From Bacteroidota bacterium (GTDB lineage Bacteria > Bacteroidota > Bacteroidia > Chitinophagales > Saprospiraceae): a DNA stretch of 64,000 bases. The first letter of the stretch is position 1; every line of letters begins with the position of its first letter. The position numbers and the translations under genes were made by a program. The stretch spans positions 97,041 to 161,040 of the forward strand of contig WGNL01000025.1 in the NCBI GenBank assembly GCA_016124585.1. The letters run 5' to 3'. Shown piece after piece: positions 26,748 to 35,439 of this stretch. A model generated the notes under the pieces. It had not been told where the DNA came from. It saw only the letters and a list, made by a program, of their open reading frames with translations, and ran no database searches.

Positions 26748-27647
26748 TCATGCGGAAACAAGATTTGGGGCAAATTCTGGAACTACCCTCCGTAGTTTTT
26801 GGCGGGAACCTAGTTCACTTTCGTAGAGCTTTTTTATTCCGTCACCCATTGCTTCTTCAATTGCTCGAATGTCTTTTACCAAACGGTGCATGCCAGTAGG
26901 CTCCACGCTGGCGGCTTGGTCACTGCCCCACATGGCTCGGTCAAGTGTAAAATGCCGCTCCACGAAGCAGGCTCCCAATGCCACAGTGGCAACCGTTGTT
27001 GCCAGTCCAGTCTCGTGGCCAGAGTAGCCGATTGGCGTGTTAGGGAACCATTCCTTCAAGGTTTTAACCATGCGAAGATTAAGTTCATTGAGTGGGCAAG
27101 GATATGCGGAAGTTGAGTGAGCGATGAGCACATTATCCAATCCGATAGCTTCGGCAGCGTCAAATATTTCATTCATCGTGGACATGCCAGTACTGACCAT
27201 GAGTGGTTTGCCAGTGGCTTTCATAGCGCGCAGCAATGAGTGGTCAGTGAGGGACGCAGAGGCAGCCTTGTAAAGTGGCGTGTTGAATTGCTCCATGAAT
27301 TCAACCGCTGTTTCGTCCCAGCAGGAGGCGAACCAGTCGATGCCAAGTTCTTGGCAATAGCGGTCGATTTCTGCAAATTCATCGTAGCCAAATTCCACTT
27401 TGTAGCGGTATTCCATGTAAGTGATACGGCCCCAAGGAGTGTCCCGTTTTTTGTTGCGCTGATCCAACGGCACACAGAGTTCTGGGGTCCTTTTTTGAAA
27501 CTTGACGGCATTGCAGCCTGCATCAGCTGCTTCTTTTATCAGTCGCTTCGCAATTTCCAGCGAACCATTGTGGTTGATGCCGATTTCAGCGATGATGTAG
27601 GCTGGGGCATTACCTCCGATTTGTGTTCCTGTGCTAAGTTTTATCAT
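26748..27647 (-). CDS. neuB: NeuB-family nonulosonic acid synthase lacking the SAF domain
   Basis: NeuB enzymes condense phosphoenolpyruvate with a six-carbon sugar to give a nine-carbon acid. The 299-residue protein is the TIM-barrel domain only: IIAEIGINHNGS (18-29), VKFQKRTPELCVP (about 48-60), LMVSTGMSTMNEI, IAHSTSAYPCP, IGYSGHETG and VERHFTLDRAMWGSDQ are all present. The antifreeze-like SAF domain of the 340-350-residue form is absent. The KdsC-like phosphatase gene next to it fits a route through a 9-phosphate, as described for Kdn synthesis in Bacteroides. No UDP-sugar 2-epimerase is in the locus. Substrate assignment is inference. Confidence 0.9.
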   Translation of the reverse strand: MIKLSTGTQIGGNAPAYIIAEIGINHNGSLEIAKRLIKEAADAGCNAVKFQKRTPELCVPLDQRNKKRDTPWGRITYMEYRYKVEFGYDEFAEIDRYCQELGIDWFASCWDETAVEFMEQFNTPLYKAASASLTDHSLLRAMKATGKPLMVSTGMSTMNEIFDAAEAIGLDNVLIAHSTSAYPCPLNELNLRMVKTLKEWFPNTPIGYSGHETGLATTVATVALGACFVERHFTLDRAMWGSDQAASVEPTGMHRLVKDIRAIEEAMGDGIKKLYESELGSRQKLRRVVPEFAPNLVSA

Positions 27648-27677
27648 GATTTTAGCTTTGATTTTTGGTTCAATAAA

Positions 27678-28226
27678 TCAGTATGAATTTTGAACATGGC
27701 CATTGGTTTCCACCATTATTTCATTGATTTCCAATGATTTGGCCTTGATTATCAGCTCTGCAAATTCCCGAAAGGCACCATGTCCACCGTAGTTTCGGCA
27801 GGAGTAATCCACCAGTTCCTTAACCTCATCCATGCCATCGGCAGGGCAAGCACTTAACCCCGCCGCCTGAAGTACGGCCAAGTCGTTCATGTCATCACCA
27901 ATGAATGCTATTTGAGAGAGTGGGATTCCATTGCGTTCTGAAATGGAAAGCAAAGTGCGCAGTTTATCTTTGCACCCCAGGTGGAGTTCATTAATGCTGA
28001 GCTTAGAGGCTCGGCGAGCTACTGGCAGTGAGTTCTCTCCAGTCACGATACCGACTTCGACTTTTGCCAGTTTCCTCAAGCGTTCGACCCCCATGCCATC
28101 CCGCATAGAAAAGCGTTTCATTTCCTCACCCTGATCTGAATAGTACACGCCTGCATCTGTGAGCACGCCGTCGCAGTCAGTGAGAAGGAGTCGTATCTGT
28201 GCTGCTTTGATTTGGATGTTGGACAT
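27678..28226 (-). CDS. KdsC-like HAD phosphatase, probable nonulosonate 9-phosphate phosphatase
   Basis: This is a capless HAD phosphatase of 182 residues with D17-x-D19 (LLTDCDGVLTD), TGE at about 62-64 in place of TGR/SGR, K88 in CKDKL, and GDDMND at about 110-115. Such proteins form tetramers and dephosphorylate KDO-8-P or Kdn/Neu5Ac-9-P. Its place 30 bp before neuB supports the nine-carbon substrate, though KDO-8-P cannot be excluded since no other kdsC is in view. A 197-bp gap follows before the SDR gene. Confidence 0.88.
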   Translation of the reverse strand: MSNIQIKAAQIRLLLTDCDGVLTDAGVYYSDQGEEMKRFSMRDGMGVERLRKLAKVEVGIVTGENSLPVARRASKLSINELHLGCKDKLRTLLSISERNGIPLSQIAFIGDDMNDLAVLQAAGLSACPADGMDEVKELVDYSCRNYGGHGAFREFAELIIKAKSLEINEIMVETNGHVQNSY

Positions 28227-28423
28227 ATTAATTTTGGATAAAAACCTGCCTGTCCAAGTGAAGTCACTTGAAAAGCAAGCGCGTACCCTATTTTTATTGT
28301 GAACTAACTCTGTGATGACTACTGCAAATGAATGGTATGCAATGTTCGGGAGCCGTGATAATTGGGCAGTTAAGACTGGGTTATTTTTGGTTTAACAACC
28401 AATCAGGTTCATTTACAAAAAAT

Positions 28424-29236
28424 TCACACCGCTGTCCAGCCACCATCCACGACAAGGTTTGCGCCAGTCATGTAGGCCGAGGCATCGCTTGCTAGGAAAA
28501 CCACTGCACCTTTGTAGTCGTTTGGTTGTGCCATTCGCCCAAGTGAAGTTCGACGACTGTAATTTTCCACAAACCAAGACTCCTGACTGTTCTCCACGCC
28601 ACCAGGCGAAAGGGCATTCACTCGCACACCGCAGTTGCCCCAATAAGCGGCGAGGTACCTCGTGAAATTCAGCACAGCGCCTTTGGTGGCAGGGTAGGCA
28701 GGACTCTTGAAGAAGGCCTGCTCACCATCTGGTTTTAGGTAGAGTGACTGGTCGGGCCCTACCATGCCGTACGTACTGGCCACGTTAATGATGCTGCCGC
28801 TGCCCCGCTCTGCCATACCCGCTCCGATTATTTGCGAAGCCAAAAAAACGCCTGTCACGTTCACCTCCAAAGAGCGCAACCACATTTCAAGTGGGTAATT
28901 TTCAAACCTCGACTGCTCGGCGGCCAATGCGGGCGACTCGAATTTGTCGTTCACGGCAGCGTTGTTCACAAGAACATCAAGGCGGCTGTATTTTTTCAAA
29001 ATAGCGTTCCGACCGGTTCGCAGTGAGTGCGGCAAGGTCACATCAAGGGCCAGCGACAAGTGATTTTTGCCGGGCAATTCTTCGGCAAGGTGGTGGCAGT
29101 CACCTAAATTTAGGTCGGCTACTACGACTGATGCACCCGACTCGGCCAATGCCATGCAGTGCTGTTTGCCAAGCAGGCCGGTAGCTCCTGTGACCAATGC
29201 GACTTTTCTAGTCAGGTCAAAAATGTCAGTTTTCAT
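28424..29236 (-). CDS. Short-chain dehydrogenase/reductase
   Basis: This 270-residue classical SDR has cofactor-binding TGATGLLG (about 15-22), NNAAVN, the active serine in NVASTYGMVG and Y-x3-K in SPAYPATKG, plus a C-terminal TGANLVVDGGW. An insert between the Ser and Tyr motifs (PDQSLYLKPDGEQAFFKSPA) is longer than usual and is typical of SDRs seen in nonulosonate and surface-sugar loci. It probably reduces or oxidises a sugar intermediate with NAD(P). The ATG at 29236 lies one base after the stop of the small ORF upstream, so the two are coupled. Confidence 0.9.
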   Translation of the reverse strand: MKTDIFDLTRKVALVTGATGLLGKQHCMALAESGASVVVADLNLGDCHHLAEELPGKNHLSLALDVTLPHSLRTGRNAILKKYSRLDVLVNNAAVNDKFESPALAAEQSRFENYPLEMWLRSLEVNVTGVFLASQIIGAGMAERGSGSIINVASTYGMVGPDQSLYLKPDGEQAFFKSPAYPATKGAVLNFTRYLAAYWGNCGVRVNALSPGGVENSQESWFVENYSRRTSLGRMAQPNDYKGAVVFLASDASAYMTGANLVVDGGWTAV

Positions 29237-29237
29237 A

Positions 29238-29363
29238 TCAATAATAGGAGCCAATGGATGAAATTAGGCGACCACCGATTAGGAAAAACAGCGCCGATGA
29301 CAGCACCAAAAAGGGTAGTAAATACGGCAAAATTCGCTCAAAAGCATCGTTAGATTTTTTCAT
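29238..29363 (-). CDS. 41-residue single-pass membrane peptide
   Basis: This short frame starts with ATG at 29363 and ends with TGA at 29240-29238. It has a charged N-terminus (KKSNDAFER), a hydrophobic helix of about 20 residues (PYLLPFLVLSSALFFLIGG) and a short Ser/Tyr tail (SSIGSYY). It starts 13 bp after the large membrane-protein gene and ends one base before the SDR start, an arrangement that fits a translated coupling gene. I know no family match. It could be a subunit or stabiliser for the neighbouring membrane protein. Confidence 0.6.
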   Translation of the reverse strand: MKKSNDAFERILPYLLPFLVLSSALFFLIGGRLISSIGSYY

Positions 29364-29376
29364 AAACTTCTGATTT

Positions 29377-31143
29377 TCAATAAGAAACAATATTTTTTTG
29401 AGGTTCTTCTTTTGGGGTTACTTCATATAAATTCACCTCCCAAAATCTTCCTTCAAAAACGTTGGCCAGTCGAAGCCCGGTAGCTTCTGCATTTTCGATT
29501 TTGACTGCGGAGAAGAGGTAGCAGCCGCCCATTTCACAGAGCGCACCTGAATTGAGGTCAAGTTGGCAGATGGAACGGGCCTCGTTTTTCCCACATAAAA
29601 AAGCATCGTAGTCTTTGCCCAATTCAGCAGAAAACAAATAGCAGCGGTTGCCAAATTGGTCAAACTCCTTGTGGACGATTTCGCTTTTCGCTAACTCCCC
29701 AGCCATGATTTTTCTGAATTGATGTTTGTACCGCAGGTCATACATTGAGGCGTGGAGGTCAAGTGTGTAAAATCCATTGAATTGGGCAACTGAAGGGTGC
29801 ATTCCCAAGGAGACTACCCGATAGTTTGCCTTCGGTGTCCCAATGAATTCGTTTATTTCGGTAAACAGTTCTTCATCGAAAAACGCCTTGAAATTGGGCT
29901 TGCGAGGATGGCCTGCCAACTGGCGGATATTTTGTGTAAATTCATCTTGGGAAAAAATACAAAGTACGAATTGTGCTATGAGGAGCCAAGTAGTCGAGGT
30001 TTTGTGCAGGTGTTCCAATTTTGACAATACTAATGCAAACAACAGCATCCACAGCAATGGAAGTAACGCCATGATTCTTTCAAACTTGAAAGATTTTAAA
30101 AGTACAAAATGGCCCTCACCAGCCCAAACCAGAAATTTATAAAACCCGAAAAAGGTGCTGATTGAAAGCAAGATGACAATGATTCTTACTATTTGTCGAT
30201 CCTTCCCAAATCGCTTCCAAGCATGAATAACTGCTAAGATAATTGGCGCACTAACCATTATTCCTACATGGTGGTACCCAATCAACAACAATTGGAATGT
30301 CTCCAACAAGCTTTGCCAGAAGTTGAGTTGCTTATTGTAAAAATAATCGTATTCAAGCCTGTGAGAAACGAAGTCGGTAGCAAAAAAAGTTAGCTGAAAA
30401 AGTTGCCAATTTGCGGCGATGAACAATGCGCCCATACAGCCTAGAGCAGCAATTAAATACCAATTTATGCGGTTAATTTTCCAAAACTGGTAAAGCCACA
30501 TTCCAGATCCAAAAAGTAATATTGGTATGCCCGCCCAAACTATATCAGCATAAAATGGAAACAGGCACACTATCAGCCAATTGCTTATTCCCACCTTTCT
30601 GTTTTGCCAAAAATTCAACAAAGCAAGCGCAACCAGTGGCTGGCCAGCCACTGACAGGCCCAACATGGTGAAAAATGGTAGCCAAGAAAAACAAAGAGAA
30701 ATACCCAGCACTATCCAAAGCTGGCTTTGGCGTTGCAAAAAATGATTTCGTAGCAAAAGGAGCATTCCGCCAAAGGCTATGATATGAACTAGTACGTAGT
30801 TAAATAGATAACCACCATAAAGTCCAAAAAGCCAATGCCAAAGTGCAACGAACGACCAGCCTGTTTTAACGGCAGCTCGTGGCAAGCCATTCATGACTTG
30901 TTCAAGTGAGGCATTTGATGAATAGTCGAACGTTTTGCCAGAGGCAAACAAGTTTTCATAATCTATTCCTTCTAATGTGTCATGGATTCGAATGTATGCT
31001 TCATCCCAGAGCAGGATTTGCGGTAAAAACTGAAGTGCCAGCATAGATAAGGTCAAGGACCAAGCAAGAACTGAAATTCGTGTTTGTGAAATGTGCGGTT
31101 CTGATAATATGTGGCTTTTAAAAGCTTCGGTAGTTGCAACCAT
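29377..31143 (-). CDS. Large polytopic membrane protein, DUF6044/YfhO-like
   Basis: The 588-residue protein has about ten to twelve membrane helices between residues 25 and 400 and a soluble C-terminal part of about 190 residues (from about 400; YRVVSLGMHPSVAQFNGFYTLDLHASM). The layout and the conserved RVVSLGMHPSVAQFNGF segment resemble DUF6044 proteins such as Bacillus YkoS, which are thought to be GT-C-like or YfhO-like membrane glycosylation proteins. Its position upstream of the SDR and sugar genes supports a role in surface-glycan handling. Four cysteines cluster in the C-terminal part (CYLF, FLCGKN, SICQLD, ALCEMGGC). The ATG at 31143 is preferred over TTG at 31155. Confidence 0.65.
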   Translation of the reverse strand: MVATTEAFKSHILSEPHISQTRISVLAWSLTLSMLALQFLPQILLWDEAYIRIHDTLEGIDYENLFASGKTFDYSSNASLEQVMNGLPRAAVKTGWSFVALWHWLFGLYGGYLFNYVLVHIIAFGGMLLLLRNHFLQRQSQLWIVLGISLCFSWLPFFTMLGLSVAGQPLVALALLNFWQNRKVGISNWLIVCLFPFYADIVWAGIPILLFGSGMWLYQFWKINRINWYLIAALGCMGALFIAANWQLFQLTFFATDFVSHRLEYDYFYNKQLNFWQSLLETFQLLLIGYHHVGIMVSAPIILAVIHAWKRFGKDRQIVRIIVILLSISTFFGFYKFLVWAGEGHFVLLKSFKFERIMALLPLLWMLLFALVLSKLEHLHKTSTTWLLIAQFVLCIFSQDEFTQNIRQLAGHPRKPNFKAFFDEELFTEINEFIGTPKANYRVVSLGMHPSVAQFNGFYTLDLHASMYDLRYKHQFRKIMAGELAKSEIVHKEFDQFGNRCYLFSAELGKDYDAFLCGKNEARSICQLDLNSGALCEMGGCYLFSAVKIENAEATGLRLANVFEGRFWEVNLYEVTPKEEPQKNIVSY

Positions 31144-31229
31144 GCTATTTGGCAATGGCTGGCAAAGGAAAAGCAGACGTGTAAACTGGTTGGGAACCCG
31201 GTTTTAAGTGTCGATAAACTTTATGTAAA

Positions 31230-32183
31230 TCAATGGATTTCCGCAATGCTTGAGAGCTTACGGACAGTCAAGAAATGTCTAAGTTTTTCCAATTCGTTGG
31301 TGTTGATGATGTCGCAACCGGCCTCCAGCATTTTCTCCCATATTTTTTCTTCTTCCGGACTGGCCCAAAGCCGGAGTTTTTTGCCTTCGTGGTGGGTTAA
31401 ATTGGCTAGCCTCTGGAGCACTGCCCACTGGTTTTCAGTTCGGGATTGACCAAAAATTTCCCAACCAAAAATATTCGAAAACCGCTCGCTTACCACTGGC
31501 ATTAAGTCTGCTGGAATTCTTTTACCGAGGTCTTCAATACGTCCGTCAAGGCACATCACTGTGTTTTCTTCGGATAAAATTTGTTCCACAGGTCGGTTAC
31601 CGGAAAGAAAAACGGTAATTGCAGACTCGGACTTTTTACCATTTTTAAAACGGGTGAGCATGTATTGATAAGGCTCAAGCAGTTTTTTCAATGCATTGTA
31701 AGTCGGGTTTGCCTCAGATTTTATGTCTATCATTAATTGCAAGGGGAAATCGCTTCCAAGATAAACTTGACCTGCGTTTTGTTTGATGCGTTTTGCAAGA
31801 GGGTCGAGATAGAGGTTTTTAAGCGTTTTTCCCGAATCCAAAATAATTGGCAAATTATGCGACACATAAATCTCGTCATCAATTAAATAGACATCCGCTT
31901 CAATGTAGGTGAATCCTTGAGCTAGTGCATCATGTAATGGGTGCTCATGTTCATAGTCATTGTGGGAATGGGCTTGAAGCAGTGGTGTAGGGGAATTGGT
32001 GCCAAAGCATTTAGGGTTTTCATCAAAAAATGCCTGTGTGTCGTTTTCATCAAGAGAAGTAGGACTTATTTTCTCGTAATAAGTCATAGCGTTTGGAAGT
32101 GCTATTTGTGAATTCATAGGTGTAAAAAAGTCTCCCCCAGAATAGCACGCCACACAGGCAAATATGATATGGTTGAATCTCAT
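31230..32183 (-). CDS. GDPD/PI-PLC-like phosphodiesterase (AIM6-type)
   Basis: The 317-residue protein has the HSHNDYEHEHPLHDAL segment (about residues 72-87), EADVYL and HNLPI, MIDIKSE, and a late TNELEKL, which is the pattern of the glycerophosphodiester phosphodiesterase TIM barrel in its AIM6-like branch. It has a hydrophobic N-terminus (MRFNHIIFACVACYSGG) that may be a signal or a weak lipobox. It may hydrolyse glycerophosphodiesters or cyclic phosphates outside the membrane. The HhH gene lies upstream with a 13-bp gap. Confidence 0.8.
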   Translation of the reverse strand: MRFNHIIFACVACYSGGDFFTPMNSQIALPNAMTYYEKISPTSLDENDTQAFFDENPKCFGTNSPTPLLQAHSHNDYEHEHPLHDALAQGFTYIEADVYLIDDEIYVSHNLPIILDSGKTLKNLYLDPLAKRIKQNAGQVYLGSDFPLQLMIDIKSEANPTYNALKKLLEPYQYMLTRFKNGKKSESAITVFLSGNRPVEQILSEENTVMCLDGRIEDLGKRIPADLMPVVSERFSNIFGWEIFGQSRTENQWAVLQRLANLTHHEGKKLRLWASPEEEKIWEKMLEAGCDIINTNELEKLRHFLTVRKLSSIAEIH

Positions 32184-32196
32184 GAGTTGGCAAATA

Positions 32197-32499
32197 TCAT
32201 TCTTCTTCTTCGCCCTCAGACACTACAATCGTGCCACCATCAAGTTCAACCTGCCATGCCTTCAATTCGTCCCACTTGCCTTCAGCAGCAAGAGAGGCTT
32301 GTTGTGCCCAAGTTGAAGTGTCACGGAAGGCAAACGACTCTCCGGCATCATTCATGAGTTCAACAAGACTTTCATCTGACTGATTGGCCAATGCTGTATA
32401 GCTTTGAATACCAGCCTTGTTCAATACTTCTGCGATGAAGGGTTCGATGCCTTCGATTTTGGTAAGGTCATCAGTTGCTACTGTGGTCATTTCATCCAT
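32197..32499 (-). CDS. Small helix-hairpin-helix protein with acidic tail
   Basis: The 100-residue protein has an HhH-type segment near residues 10-35 (DDLTKIEGIEPFIAEVLNKAGI), typical of the predicted flap-endonuclease-like or LSm-associated HhH domains that in Bacteroidota often appear inside larger proteins. It continues with WAQQASLAAEGKWDEL and ends in an acidic tail (GEEEE). The second glycine of the usual GIGP hairpin is replaced (GIEP), so DNA binding may be weak. Function is unknown; the domain call is moderate. Confidence 0.7.
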   Translation of the reverse strand: MDEMTTVATDDLTKIEGIEPFIAEVLNKAGIQSYTALANQSDESLVELMNDAGESFAFRDTSTWAQQASLAAEGKWDELKAWQVELDGGTIVVSEGEEEE

Positions 32500-32696
32500 T
32501 TTTAAAGAATTTTAGTTGTGGTAGAAATAAAAAATATCAGTAGCAATTTTCTGATTTCAGTGCGATGAAGAGATGAAAGTATTATGAAATAATCATAAAA
32601 GAAATTGACAAAATTGGAAGTATATTATCTGAAAATTAAATCCGTTTTATCCAATTGATTTTGTGATGGGAAATGGAAAATTTTGATTGGCAAGTT

Positions 32697-33506
32697 TTAG
32701 AAATTAATAGTAGATTCAGTGGTGAAGTACTCCCCTGCAAAAACCTGCTTTGCTGGTCCACAAAGCCAAATATTTTCAAATCCGACAGCATCATTTTTTT
32801 GGAACCGAACCAATAGATGGCCACCTTTGGTAGCAATGGCCACCTCGTTTGAGTTCAAATCTGGATTGGCCAAGCTAAATGTGAGTGCAGCTGCGGTGAC
32901 GCCAGTTCCACAGGACAGGGTTTCATCTTCCACGCCTCTTTCATAAGTGGCTACTTCGATGCCGTCCTTGGTTCGTTCCACAAAATTCACATTGATTCCT
33001 TCCTTGCGGAAACGTTCAGAATACCTGATCACTTGACCACTCTCGACAATGTTCATATCCGATAAATCTTCAACAAAGACAACGTAGTGAGGTGAACCAG
33101 TATTTAGAATAAAATTTCCGTCGCCAATTTCTACATCTTTGACATCAGACATTTTTAACTCAACCCAATCGTTCTTGATTTTAGCCTCATGCGGGCCGTC
33201 GATTGCTAGGAAATGGCATTTTTCGCCAGCAACGCCAAGAAAATTTGCAAAAGCAGCAATGCAGCGTCCACCGTTGCCACACATTGTACTTTCTCTGCCA
33301 TCGGAATTGAAGTAAATCATCTCAAAATCGTAGCCATCAGTAAGTTGGAGCAAGATGAGGCCATCAGCCCCAATGCCAAATCGCCGGTTACAAATGCGCT
33401 CAATCAGGCTGGTGTCCTGCCTGGTGATATGCTGATTTACCCGTTGGTCAATGAGCACAAAATCATTGCCTGTGCCTTCGTATTTGTGAAAAGGAATTTT
33501 CTTCAT
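32697..33506 (-). CDS. dapF: Diaminopimelate epimerase
   Basis: This enzyme converts LL- to meso-diaminopimelate for lysine and peptidoglycan. The 269-residue protein has the two active cysteines: C76 in STMCGNGGRC and C199 in LSCGTGVTA, as well as the N-terminal YEGTGNDFVLID. Length matches the family (about 274). It stands alone between degQ (divergent) and the HhH gene. CAAAAGTA at 33539-33546 gives TACTTTTG on its coding strand, a possible -7 element without a clear -33 partner. Confidence 0.96.
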   Translation of the reverse strand: MKKIPFHKYEGTGNDFVLIDQRVNQHITRQDTSLIERICNRRFGIGADGLILLQLTDGYDFEMIYFNSDGRESTMCGNGGRCIAAFANFLGVAGEKCHFLAIDGPHEAKIKNDWVELKMSDVKDVEIGDGNFILNTGSPHYVVFVEDLSDMNIVESGQVIRYSERFRKEGINVNFVERTKDGIEVATYERGVEDETLSCGTGVTAAALTFSLANPDLNSNEVAIATKGGHLLVRFQKNDAVGFENIWLCGPAKQVFAGEYFTTESTINF

Positions 33507-33740
33507 TTATAATTTTGAGTGAAACAATTTTGTTATTGCAAAAGTATTTCTACCTATTTAAACCAGCCACTAAAACTTATTTCTTTTCAAATTCATTTTT
33601 TTGTCATGCAATTTTCGAAATTGCAGCCCTAATTTTAAGCAACCCTGAAATCATAAAGAAATCAAAAAAAAGTAGCGGGCTTTTGGCTTTGCGCTTTGAA
33701 TTTGGCAAATTGCATTGCCAACATGTAATCCTGTTCATTT

Positions 33741-35180
33741 ATGAAAAAAATACTTCCAATCGCCGTTTCGTCATTTTGCAGCGCATTATTGGCTGTTTTG
33801 CTGTTCAACTACTTTCAAAAACCGAAAACAATATTTATTGACAAATCCGATGGCTCGGCGATTTATGCCAATTATGGCGAATCAGAACCTTTCAGTGGCA
33901 TCCAACAACGCACCTTTCTTTCCTCTGCTCCAACTGATTTTATCGCTGCAGCAGAAAAAGTAACTTCGTCAGTTGTCAACATCCGGGCAATGGAAAGTTC
34001 CTCCTATGGTTGGTGGGGAGGCAATTCGCATGGTGCTTCCTCAGGTTCTGGGGTTATCATTTCACCAGACGGGTATATTGTCACAAACAACCATGTTATC
34101 GAAGACGGCAATAAATATCAAGTAACAATGGGTGACCATCGGGAGTATGATGCCAAACTTGTTGCCACCGACCCGTTTACTGATATTGCATTGCTGAAGA
34201 TTGAGGAACACAACTTGCCATCGTTGACTTTTGGAAATTCAGATTCGCTGCGGGTAGGGGAGTGGGTGCTGGCAGTTGGCAACCCATTTAACCTGGAAAG
34301 CACAGTAACAGCAGGTATTGTCAGTGCGAAAGGCCGTAGCATCGATATTTTGGAAGGTGAATATACTATTGAATCTTTCATTCAAACGGACGCTGCAGTT
34401 AACCCTGGCAATAGCGGTGGAGCATTGGTAAATACAAATGGCGAATTGGTTGGGATTAACACGGCTATCATTACCCGGTCAGGCAAATACGAAGGTTACA
34501 GTTTTGCCATCCCGTCCACCTTGGTTCAAAAAATTATTCGTGATTTACGTGATTATGGTGAAGTGAAGCGAGGGCTGCTTGGCGTAAAAATAGGGCCAGT
34601 TGATGATAGAATTGCTCACGAACTAAGACTACCTGCCGTTGAAGGTGTTTACATCAATAGTGTTACAACTGACGGAGGTGCCGAAGATGCAGGTTTGCAG
34701 TCCGAAGATGTTATTGTTGGAATTAATGGTGTCAAAATCCGGGCTATTCCAGAATTGCAAGAACAGGTAGGAAGATTGCACCCAGGTGCAGTCATCAAGG
34801 TTGAATACATTCGGGAAGGAAGACGATACTCTGCCAATGTGACTTTGAAGGACAAAGACATGGCTTCAAAGATTGTAGTAAAAAGCGATGATGACAGCTT
34901 ATTAGGGATGATGGGCTTTACACTTCGGGAACTATCTGCCGATGAACGGCGGAAAATGCGGGTGTCTGGAGTTTATGTCGAAAACATCAAAGTGGGCAGT
35001 GTGATAGAAAAAACGGAAATGGATCCGGGTTACATTATCACAAAAGTAGGCGAGGTAAAAGTCAGCAGCGTCCAGGAAGTGCTGAATGAGTTGAAGAAAA
35101 AACGAGGCTCAGAGGTTTATCTGGAGGGCTTTTATGAAAATTACCCTGGTGAATACTACTACACTTTTATGGTGAAATAA
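33741..35180 (+). CDS. degQ: DegQ/HtrA-type periplasmic serine protease
   Basis: This is a periplasmic quality-control protease. The 479-residue protein has an N-terminal signal or anchor (about 5-24), a trypsin-like domain with catalytic H118 (TNNHVI), D148 (TDIALL) and S225 (GNSGGAL), and two PDZ domains (about 270-370 and 375-475; GVYINSVTTDGGAEDAGL marks the first). Length is close to other Do-family proteases. An intrinsic terminator follows directly (35203-35235), so it is probably a single-gene transcript. An overlapping frame at 33515-33841 is not a gene. Confidence 0.95.
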   Translation: MKKILPIAVSSFCSALLAVLLFNYFQKPKTIFIDKSDGSAIYANYGESEPFSGIQQRTFLSSAPTDFIAAAEKVTSSVVNIRAMESSSYGWWGGNSHGASSGSGVIISPDGYIVTNNHVIEDGNKYQVTMGDHREYDAKLVATDPFTDIALLKIEEHNLPSLTFGNSDSLRVGEWVLAVGNPFNLESTVTAGIVSAKGRSIDILEGEYTIESFIQTDAAVNPGNSGGALVNTNGELVGINTAIITRSGKYEGYSFAIPSTLVQKIIRDLRDYGEVKRGLLGVKIGPVDDRIAHELRLPAVEGVYINSVTTDGGAEDAGLQSEDVIVGINGVKIRAIPELQEQVGRLHPGAVIKVEYIREGRRYSANVTLKDKDMASKIVVKSDDDSLLGMMGFTLRELSADERRKMRVSGVYVENIKVGSVIEKTEMDPGYIITKVGEVKVSSVQEVLNELKKKRGSEVYLEGFYENYPGEYYYTFMVK

Positions 35181-35202
35181 TAAATTTGAGAATCATATCA
35201 TC

Positions 35203-35235
35203 AATGCCCGGGTGCTTCATATGCATTCGGGCATT
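35203..35235 (+). terminator. Terminator after degQ
   Basis: The arms 35203-35215 and 35223-35235 pair over 13 bp with two G-T pairs near the loop, followed by TTTCATTT. It lies 22 bp after the degQ stop. Confidence 0.75.
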
Positions 35236-35356
35236 TTCATTTCAGGATGGCATTTTGCAAAAGAAACTCAAAAAAAATCGTTGGTAAATCCGTTTCCCTG
35301 CTGACAATTTCAGGCAACTAGTTTCCACCCAAACCGAAATTGACATCCGCAAGTCC

Positions 35357-35385
35357 TTTCTTCCTGTACTATCCTTTTATATTTG
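35357..35385 (+). promoter_or_regulatory. Bacteroidota-type promoter for the TonB receptor
   Basis: TTTC at 35357-35360 and TATATTTG at 35378-35385 are separated by 17 bp, close to the TTTG/TAnnTTTG consensus. The ATG of the receptor follows about 55 bp later. Confidence 0.5.
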
Positions 35386-35439
35386 CGCCCGAATTGCGGC
35401 AAAACAGTCGCTACTTTCAAAAATTCTTTGAATCTGGTT

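Noticed and set aside
28255..28270. Short dyad CAAGTGA-AG-TCACTTG in the 197-bp gap
   Set aside because: Only seven base pairs with a two-base loop and no flanking signal; kept out as a feature.
33515..33841. 108-residue frame overlapping the degQ start
   Set aside because: It overlaps a strongly supported gene in another frame and has no recognisable domain or coding bias.
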